15,811 bases of DNA from the NCBI GenBank assembly GCA_003230965.1, contig QIHL01000061.1, positions 1 through 15,811 of the forward strand. The letters are read 5' to 3'. Every line of letters begins with the position of its first letter. The first letter of the stretch is position 1. Position numbers and translations under genes: made by a program. This document shows positions 1 to 5,623 of the stretch, one piece after another. Origin of the DNA: Candidatus Magasanikiibacteriota bacterium (GTDB taxonomy: Bacteria > Patescibacteriota > Patescibacteriia > Magasanikbacterales > UBA922). The notes beneath the pieces are model-generated. The model did not search any database and was not told the DNA's origin. It saw only the letters and a program-made list of their open reading frames with translations.

Positions 1-887
1 GGTCAAAATACAAAAATTATTCAAAATATCACTGCACAAAGCAACAAAATGATTGCTGATATCACAGAAAAAGTAACAACACTTGAAAAAACGAACCAGC
101 AAGTCATTGGATTTTCTGAACAATTATCCAATTTAGAGAAAGTATTAACAAATCAAAAAAAACGTGGTAATATTGGCGAGGCAGGATTGAAACTAGTACT
201 TGAAAATATTTTGCCACCAACTATATTTAAATTGCAATATAAATTTGATGATGGCGATATTGTGGACGCGGTAATCTTTACAAAAGATGGTATTATTCCT
301 ATAGATGCAAAATTTTCTCTAGACAATTATCAACGCGTTATAAATGCAATTGATGATGTACAAAAAGAAAAATCTGAAAAGGATTTTAAAAATGATTTAA
401 AAAAACGTATTGATGAAACAAGTAAATACATAAAACCAAAAGAAAATACACTAGACTTCGCATTTATGTTCATTCCGTCCGAAGCAATTTACTATGACTT
501 ACTTTACTGGTAAATGAAGTTGGCTCTGTAAAAGTTAACACACAAAACTTGATTGAGTACGCATTTCGCGAAAAAAAGGTCATTATTGTTTCGCCAACAA
601 CCTTTACAGCGTATCTCCATACAGTGTTACAAGGTCTTCGCTCACTACAGATTGAGGAGGGAGCAAAAGAGATTCGCAAAAATGTTGAAAAACTGGAAAA
701 TCATATTGCTGCGTATGAAAATTATATGAAAAAACTTGGGTATAGCATGATAACGCTGGTTAATAACTACAACATAGCATACAAAGAACTTGGCAAAATT
801 GATAAAGATATAATTAAAATTATAGGTGGTGAGCATACAATAGAACCACTACAACTTGACAAACCATTTTTAGATATAAATAAATAA
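1..887 (+). pseudogene. rmuC: RmuC family protein, 5'-partial and frameshifted
   Basis: RmuC proteins are PD-(D/E)xK-fold nuclease-like proteins with an N-terminal coiled coil, linked to limiting DNA inversions and rearrangements. The frame is open from base 1 with no start, so the 5' end (anchor and most of the coiled coil) lies outside the window. Counting from the ATG at 49: coiled-coil residues 1-35, then RGNIGEAG (39-46), then VDAVIFTKDGIIPIDAKFS with D73 and D86-x-K88 as the likely nuclease-type residues. The frame stops at 513 (ending IYYDLLYW). The rest of the domain continues in another frame, visible as VNEVGSVKVN, LIEYAFREKKVIIVSPTTF and LQGLRSLQIEE, and ends at TAA 885-887. Removing one copy of a TTACT duplication at 499-508 restores one continuous frame reading YYDLLVNEVG, as expected for the family. 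It is therefore a recently broken gene or a sequence error. Family call is strong; pseudogene status is moderately sure. Confidence 0.85.
499..508 (+). repeat. TTACT tandem duplication breaking rmuC
   Basis: TTACT at 499-503 is repeated directly at 504-508. Deleting either copy gives GAC TTA CTG GTA AAT GAA (D-L-L-V-N-E), which joins the two rmuC halves in a single frame. This is typical of a slippage or templated duplication event. Confidence 0.85.
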
Positions 888-899
888 ATACTATATCTA

Positions 900-928
900 T
901 TGACAAAAGGTCATTTTTCCACTATACT
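900..928 (+). promoter_or_regulatory. rpsT promoter, TTGACA-17-TATACT
   Basis: A perfect -35 TTGACA (900-905), a 17-bp spacer and -10 TATACT (923-928) lie 13 bp after the rmuC stop. Predicted transcription start is near 935, leaving a leader of about 83 nt before rpsT. The leader is long enough for autogenous control, as known for S20 in other bacteria, but I see no convincing structure in it. Confidence 0.8.
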
Positions 929-1017
929 CTCCACATTCTCATATATGAATTGGAAAATCAATAATTAAACCAATCTAATACATTACAACTTATACAAATT
1001 AACTAAATAAAACGTTT

Positions 1018-1296
1018 ATGCCAAATAAAGCAAGCGCAAGAAAAGAACTTCGTAAAACTGTAAAACGAACTCTCTTAAACAACAAAATAAAACGTGCATA
1101 TAAAGAAACAATGAAAGAAGTACTAAAGGCAGTACAGACAGGACAAAAAGATATTACAACTCTCACGCAAACAGCACAAAAGAAAATAGATAAGGCAGCA
1201 AAAAAAGGTATTATCAAACCAAATACTGCGGCTCGCAAATTGTCTCGCTTGATGAAAAAAGTCAATGCTACAACCAAGCCAGTTGCGAAAAAATAA
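1018..1296 (+). CDS. rpsT: 30S ribosomal protein S20
   Basis: S20 is a primary 16S rRNA-binding protein of the small subunit. The 92-residue product has the family's usual length and composition: a very basic all-helical protein starting MPNKASARKELRK, with the central helix KKIDKAAKKGIIKPNTAARK (residues 57-76), the most conserved stretch, and LSRLMKKVNA following, then a short Lys-rich tail. The ATG at 1018 directly follows AAACGTTT; there is no Shine-Dalgarno sequence, but the N-terminus matches S20 proteins and no upstream in-frame alternative is better. It has its own consensus promoter and a terminator hairpin directly downstream, so it is probably monocistronic. holA is often an rpsT neighbour in bacteria and lies about 1 kb away here, separated by the GGDEF gene. 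Confidence 0.96.
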   Translation: MPNKASARKELRKTVKRTLLNNKIKRAYKETMKEVLKAVQTGQKDITTLTQTAQKKIDKAAKKGIIKPNTAARKLSRLMKKVNATTKPVAKK

Positions 1297-1311
1297 TCAA
1301 AATTGTATAAT
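1283..1311 (+). promoter_or_regulatory. Candidate promoter for the GGDEF gene
   Basis: TTGCGA (1283-1288), 17-bp spacer, TATAAT (1306-1311). The -35 lies in the last codons of rpsT, and the predicted start, near 1318, falls inside the rpsT terminator hairpin. The -10 is perfect, the -35 matches at 4 of 6 positions. Confidence 0.45.
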
Positions 1312-1342
1312 ACATGCTGAAAATTCAGCATGTATTTATTTT
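1310..1342 (+). terminator. rpsT intrinsic terminator
   Basis: ATACATGCTGA (1310-1320) pairs perfectly with TCAGCATGTAT (1325-1335) across a 4-nt loop and is followed by TTATTTT. It lies 14 bp after the rpsT stop codon and ends just before the GGDEF start at 1351. Confidence 0.75.
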
Positions 1343-1350
1343 GAAAATAT

Positions 1351-2358
1351 ATGAAAAATAACTTTGACAAAAGACCACTACAATTTTATAAACAAGAAAT
1401 ACAAATTCCTAAAATTAAAGAAACTATAGATACTCGTCTTGAACAAACAAAATTAAACGAAACACAAAAAACACAATTGAAAAAATGGTTTCATAAAAAA
1501 GTTTCAGGTACTGTTAAACGACAAGAATATAATCAGGATGGAAAAAAAATTACACAAGCAAGCCTTGATGCTATATTAAATCATGCGCTTGGCATGTTGG
1601 AAGTACGTATAAATATTGCAGAAGAAAATAGAGAACGCCTGAACCCACAACTACTTACCAAAAAAGGAATGGAAAACGAAATAAAATCCCATTTGTCTAG
1701 CACGGCAAAAAAAAAACAAAATTTCGTCCTTGTCGCAATGGATCTTGATGATTTCAAAACTATCAATGATACATCCGGACACCCAGAAGGAGACAACGTA
1801 CTTCGTTCTTTTGGGGCAGCAATTTCTGACAATATTCGTACAGGAGACTTAGGAGCACATTACAGTGGTGATGAATTTGGTATTTTGTTATTTGTTCAAG
1901 GTATTCCAAATGAAAAACAAGAAGAAACACAAGAACGAATCCAAGAAATACTTAAACGAGCTATTGAATCAATAAGCGAAAAAACAGAACGCCAAGATAA
2001 GAAAAAACAAGAAATTAGTACTGGCTATCGTATCATTACGCCAGACGAACAAAAAACGTCAATGAATATTGCTACATGGATGAAAGAGGCTGACGAAGCA
2101 TCTACATTTTCCAAACGAATGAAAATTATACTAGAAAAACGAGGAGAAAATTCAAACTCTGCATCGCGAATTGTGAATGCACAAATAAAAGAAAAAATGC
2201 CACAAGAATTTTCTGAGGAAGAAATCAAATTTGCAACACTACTGCACAGTATACATCGTCCACTTAGAGACACCTTTCCAACAACTACAGATGAAGAAAT
2301 ACTCCAAGCGGTTAGAGAAATTTACAAAAAATTAAAAAATAACGAACAATCCACGTAA
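1351..2358 (+). CDS. GGDEF-domain protein (SGDEF type), putative diguanylate cyclase
   Basis: A 335-residue soluble protein with no signal peptide or membrane segment. Residues 1-95 are a hydrophilic, helical, Lys/Gln-rich part with no recognisable sensor domain. A GGDEF domain follows at about 98-265: NPQLLTKKGMENEI replaces the usual LTGLxNR strand, then MDLDDFKTIND (130-140, metal- and base-binding region), GHPEGDNVL (143-151), an RxxD-type inhibitory site RTGD (163-166), and the signature SGDEF (172-176). The spacing of five residues between RxxD and SGDEF is the canonical I-site geometry. GGDEF enzymes make cyclic di-GMP from two GTP, and some SGDEF variants are active. The C-terminus (about 266-335) is helical and unassigned. 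It has no Shine-Dalgarno sequence (TTTTGAAAATAT before ATG). Its stop abuts the convergent holA stop without a gap. Activity is inferred; the domain call is firm. Confidence 0.88.
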   Translation: MKNNFDKRPLQFYKQEIQIPKIKETIDTRLEQTKLNETQKTQLKKWFHKKVSGTVKRQEYNQDGKKITQASLDAILNHALGMLEVRINIAEENRERLNPQLLTKKGMENEIKSHLSSTAKKKQNFVLVAMDLDDFKTINDTSGHPEGDNVLRSFGAAISDNIRTGDLGAHYSGDEFGILLFVQGIPNEKQEETQERIQEILKRAIESISEKTERQDKKKQEISTGYRIITPDEQKTSMNIATWMKEADEASTFSKRMKIILEKRGENSNSASRIVNAQIKEKMPQEFSEEEIKFATLLHSIHRPLRDTFPTTTDEEILQAVREIYKKLKNNEQST

Positions 2359-3327
2359 TCACTCTACTACTCGTCCAACAAACATATCCAAAAGTAACGA
2401 CTGATCTGCTTGACCAGTTTTTGTTTTTATATCAATTGAAAGTAATTGTTCATAAATATCAGTAAGTTCTTGCATACTATACTGACGCACAAGCGGTAAA
2501 GATTTCTTTACAACAAACGGATGCAGATTCAGTGCCTTTGCCAATTGATCACTCTGCATATTATCATTTCGTTCAAACAAATCACGAAGTTCCAACAAAA
2601 TACGAAATTGTCGCAACACCATTGCAAAAATATATCCAGTATCTTTGCCATTTGCATATTGTTCGTAGATCATATTGTAGACATATTTACCTCGCTTGGT
2701 AATAATCGCATCAACTAAATTGAAAATGTTATCGTCAGCAACTTCAGACACAAACAATCCTACGTCGGCTTGTGTAATTTTTTCTCCATTCTTGTATGCA
2801 AGCAACTGATCAATCCGATTTGCCATGCACCACATATCTTTTCCTTCATTCGTTGCCAGATACATCGTAGCTACAGAATCAATAGATCCGCCAAGTTCTA
2901 TAACACGACTAATTATCCATTGATTTAGTTGCATTCCTTTTAGCAAATCAAACTGTTGGGCAAATTTTTCTTTTTTCAAAAGTCCTGCAAGTATCTTTGC
3001 CACTTTCATTTTCCATGTATCATTCGCTTCCCAAAATATCAAGACCAAAAAATCTGGAAAACTCTTCTCTGTAACTTTTTTTGTCAATGTTTCAATAACA
3101 TCTGTCTGTTTTGATGTTAAAAGTCTTTCAAGAATCACCATACGGCGTTCTGCAAGAAATGGTGCAGCAGCTACTTGTTCCAAAATTTGTCCTGCTGTTG
3201 ATTTCTCGCAATCAATCTGAACTGTATTATATCCTGCTTGATCTCTATCCGTGCGAAACTTCTGCATAAGTTTGTGTAGATGTTCGCGACTACGAAATGT
3301 GTCTTTTCCTGAAATGAAAATAATCAT
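2359..3327 (-). CDS. holA: DNA polymerase III subunit delta
   Basis: Delta is the clamp-opening subunit of the clamp loader; it binds and opens the beta ring (DnaN, also in this window). The 322-residue product is close to the usual 330-345. It begins MIIFISGKDTFRSREHL, the degenerate AAA+ start typical of delta with no Walker A. PFLAERRMVILERL (56-69) is the conserved segment after the first helices. Later come the helical-lid and collar regions with DDNIFNLVDAI, YIFAMVLRQFRILLELR, LHPFVVKKSLP and the C-terminal IDIKTKTGQAD. It ends in TGA and directly abuts the convergent GGDEF stop, with no terminator between them. The ATG is 5 bp after the stop of the lipoprotein gene, so the two are very likely cotranscribed. 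There is no Shine-Dalgarno sequence; translation may be coupled to the upstream gene. Confidence 0.93.
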   Translation of the reverse strand: MIIFISGKDTFRSREHLHKLMQKFRTDRDQAGYNTVQIDCEKSTAGQILEQVAAAPFLAERRMVILERLLTSKQTDVIETLTKKVTEKSFPDFLVLIFWEANDTWKMKVAKILAGLLKKEKFAQQFDLLKGMQLNQWIISRVIELGGSIDSVATMYLATNEGKDMWCMANRIDQLLAYKNGEKITQADVGLFVSEVADDNIFNLVDAIITKRGKYVYNMIYEQYANGKDTGYIFAMVLRQFRILLELRDLFERNDNMQSDQLAKALNLHPFVVKKSLPLVRQYSMQELTDIYEQLLSIDIKTKTGQADQSLLLDMFVGRVVE

Positions 3328-3332
3328 ACTTA

Positions 3333-4097
3333 TTATTTTATGAACTGGGCTACTGGACCATTTGGATCAAGCAAACTTTGTAACTTGCTATATGGAATAG
3401 TTACAGTAAACCGACCTTCAATTAAACGTTGATATACGAACTGTAATCCTTTTGGTGTGAGTGCAAAATTGTGAAAATTATAGCTATACGGGCTGGCATC
3501 CTTGATAACCCATGAGGTATCGCCACCAACTGCGTTAATTTGACTGGTTAAATTTTGTATAACCAAATCTGACAATTTGTTTATGTAATTACTGTGCGGT
3601 AGGAATAGATTGACTAATTTAATTTGTTTTCCAGTTTTCATATCAAAATTTATAGTCGTAAACCATGTATTTTGTCGTCCGCCCCATACATATTCACTCG
3701 TATCAAAACGTACTACCACAAGTTCTGAAGATTGAAATGGAATTGCGTAGTCCAAAAAATAAAAATTATCTAAATCATGTGATGTCCATGACGTAATTCT
3801 GGTCAAATTGTTATAAAAATTATCATGTTCTTGTTTGACAACACCTTTAATTGTATTGTTAATGTGAGTAATTACATAAATGTTTCCACCGATAAATACA
3901 GGATAAACTGCATCGTATGTGTATCGTAGTTTTCCAGCTTTTGATTCATTATGTACAATCTTTCTAGTACTTGTGATAACAGATGCACTTGGTATTTTTA
4001 TATTGGTTGAGGAGGATAAGTTAGTCTTTGGTATTCCACTATGAGCACACCCACTTAAAAATAATATTACTGCAGAAAAAAATAGAAGTCGTTTCAT
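3333..4097 (-). CDS. Secreted lipoprotein with DUF4163/DUF3298 (RsiV-like) fold
   Basis: A 254-residue lipoprotein. MKRLLFFSAVILFLSGC is a classic lipoprotein signal with a lipobox LSG|C17; after cleavage the mature protein would be lipid-anchored on the outer face of the membrane. A Ser/Thr-rich linker (18-50) leads to a domain at about 56-254 that resembles the DUF4163-DUF3298 pair of RsiV and PdaC. It shows YTYDAVYPVF (59-68), the strand INFDMKTGKQIKLVNLF (149-165), FALTPKGLQFVYQ (211-223) and VTIPYSKLQSLL (232-243). In RsiV this fold binds lysozyme; here there is no anti-sigma region, so ligand and function are unknown. It is the first gene of a two-gene unit with holA. An envelope protein in front of a replication subunit is an odd pairing and may simply reflect compaction. 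Domain assignment is from memory of the motif pattern. Confidence 0.75.
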   Translation of the reverse strand: MKRLLFFSAVILFLSGCAHSGIPKTNLSSSTNIKIPSASVITSTRKIVHNESKAGKLRYTYDAVYPVFIGGNIYVITHINNTIKGVVKQEHDNFYNNLTRITSWTSHDLDNFYFLDYAIPFQSSELVVVRFDTSEYVWGGRQNTWFTTINFDMKTGKQIKLVNLFLPHSNYINKLSDLVIQNLTSQINAVGGDTSWVIKDASPYSYNFHNFALTPKGLQFVYQRLIEGRFTVTIPYSKLQSLLDPNGPVAQFIK

Positions 4098-4175
4098 ACA
4101 TATAAATTTGGTTTGCTATTTTATAATTATTATGTTAATTATCCAAAAGAACAACTACTAAAAAATAAATCAAAA

Positions 4176-4192
4176 TATACTACAATAGTATA
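4176..4192. repeat. 17-bp palindrome in the divergent promoter region
   Basis: TATACTA (4176-4182) and TAGTATA (4186-4192) are perfect inverted repeats around CAA. The right arm supplies the -10 of the candidate lipoprotein-holA promoter. It could be an operator, or just two -10-like hexamers back to back. Confidence 0.45.
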
Positions 4193-4215
4193 CCGTTTTC
4201 AAAACATCTAAGCAA
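4187..4215 (-). promoter_or_regulatory. Candidate promoter for lipoprotein-holA unit
   Basis: On the minus strand: TTGCTT (4215-4210), 17-bp spacer, TATACT (4192-4187). It predicts a start near 4180 and a leader of about 83 nt. The -35 is weak (3 of 6), the -10 good. Confidence 0.4.
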
Positions 4216-4245
4216 GATAGGTTACTTTAATAAATGAAATTATCG

Positions 4246-4254
4246 TGGTATACT
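4246..4254 (+). promoter_or_regulatory. Candidate extended -10 promoter for the NDH-2 gene
   Basis: TGGTATACT is an extended -10 element (TGn plus TATACT) with no good -35 upstream. It would start transcription near 4261, giving a leader of about 109 nt to the ATG at 4370. The rest of the 272-bp gap 4098-4369 is AT-rich and holds no gene that I can see. Confidence 0.4.
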
Positions 4255-4369
4255 GATGTATCAAAAGGATCTATAAAGATATTGCGAATTCACAAATTAT
4301 ATCAAGATATTTGTAGAATAAGATTATTGCATTTTAATTATTTTTTTTACATTTGTATATTTTTACTAT

Positions 4370-5614
4370 ATGCGTAACCACATGAAAACAGATATTGTAA
4401 TCCTTGGTGCTGGCATTGGTGGATATGAAACATATCGTCAACTTAAACGACGACTGGATCGTCATCATATCAACAAAAAAATAACAATTGTTGATAAAAA
4501 TAACTACTTAACGTTCGTTCCAATGCTTCACGAAGCAGCGGCTGGATCAATTGAACCTCAGCATTGTGCTATCCCTCTTCGCGAATTGGTTCACAACACA
4601 CCACACGACTTTCTAAAATCCTGTGTCAAATCAATTGATCCAAAAAACAAACGTGTTGTGACAGATCAAGAAACAATTGATTACGATTATTGTGTCGTAG
4701 CACTCGGTAGTGGAACAAATTATTATGGCATAAAGGGCGCAGAAGAATATAGCTACCATGTTCGTTCTCTCACTGGAGCAATGAACCTGCATCACAACAT
4801 GATTGATTTGCTAGAACACCCAAACACAAGGCAACTTGCCATCGCGATTGTTGGTGGTGGCTACACTGGTGTAGAGGTTGCTGGTCAATTTGCTGATATA
4901 GTAAATGATGAAATTTGTAAACTCTATCCAGACATTAAAGCAAGTGTTTCCATTATTGAAGGCGCTTCTGCTCTAGCTGGACATATGCCAAAAAAAATTC
5001 AAGATAAACTCACTACTAGACTTAAACAGATGAAAGTAGCTATTTATTGTGGTAACTCAGTAAAAGAAGTCCGCAAAGATACAATTATTCTCGAAAATAA
5101 AGAAAAAATACCAGCAGACATAACTATTTGGACAGCTGGATTCAAAAATATAGCGGATAATTTTTTACCAGATGAGTTTACAAAACGCGGTCGCATTCCA
5201 GTCACTAATCATCTGACAAACAAACAAAATGACCATGTATACGCGGTTGGAGATATTATGTTTTTGATGGAACCAAATAAAGAAATTCCATATCCACAGC
5301 TCGCTGAAGCAGCATATCATGAAGGTAAATTTGTGGCATTTGACATTGTGGCACGATACAGAAAACAAAAAAATACAAAATCATTTGTATTTAAATCAAA
5401 AGGCACAATCATGCCAGTCGGTAATTGGTACGGAATACTTATGATAGGAAAATTTATTTTATCTGGACGCATCGCATGGTGGATCCGCCGCATAATCTAT
5501 CTTTTTTTTATGCCAGGCTTTATCCGTAAACTAAACATTCTTGTTGATTGGATTCTCCACGGACTTGGTTCACGATTCATCATTGAAATTGATCATCACC
5601 AAAGACACAAGTAG
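4370..5614 (+). CDS. NAD(P)/FAD-dependent oxidoreductase, type II NADH dehydrogenase-like
   Basis: A 414-residue two-dinucleotide-binding flavoprotein. FAD-binding Rossmann motif VILGAGIGGYET at 10-21; VALGSGTNYYGIKG at 110-123; second, NAD(P)-binding Rossmann motif IAIVGGGYTGVEVAG at 158-172; ITIWTAGF at 251-258; FAD-contacting YAVGDI at 291-296, followed by PYPQLAEAAYHEGK (307-320), the place where NDH-2 enzymes carry the quinone-site helix. The last 60 residues are rich in aromatic and hydrophobic residues with Arg (IAWWIRRIIYLFFMPG, 368-383), fitting the C-terminal membrane-association region of NDH-2. Family members pass electrons from NADH to a quinone without pumping protons. Sulfide:quinone reductase-like relatives are the main alternative, but the Cys residues conserved in those are not obvious here. 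ATG 4370 is used; ATG 4382 is possible. The stop is 9 bp from the convergent polA stop, with no terminator. Confidence 0.85.
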   Translation: MRNHMKTDIVILGAGIGGYETYRQLKRRLDRHHINKKITIVDKNNYLTFVPMLHEAAAGSIEPQHCAIPLRELVHNTPHDFLKSCVKSIDPKNKRVVTDQETIDYDYCVVALGSGTNYYGIKGAEEYSYHVRSLTGAMNLHHNMIDLLEHPNTRQLAIAIVGGGYTGVEVAGQFADIVNDEICKLYPDIKASVSIIEGASALAGHMPKKIQDKLTTRLKQMKVAIYCGNSVKEVRKDTIILENKEKIPADITIWTAGFKNIADNFLPDEFTKRGRIPVTNHLTNKQNDHVYAVGDIMFLMEPNKEIPYPQLAEAAYHEGKFVAFDIVARYRKQKNTKSFVFKSKGTIMPVGNWYGILMIGKFILSGRIAWWIRRIIYLFFMPGFIRKLNILVDWILHGLGSRFIIEIDHHQRHK

Positions 5615-5623
5615 ACTAAAAAT

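Noticed and set aside
490..520. Programmed -1 frameshift in rmuC
   Set aside because: The overlap has no X XXY YYZ slippery heptamer, and a -1 shift would insert extra Leu residues; deletion of the TTACT duplicate explains the junction exactly.
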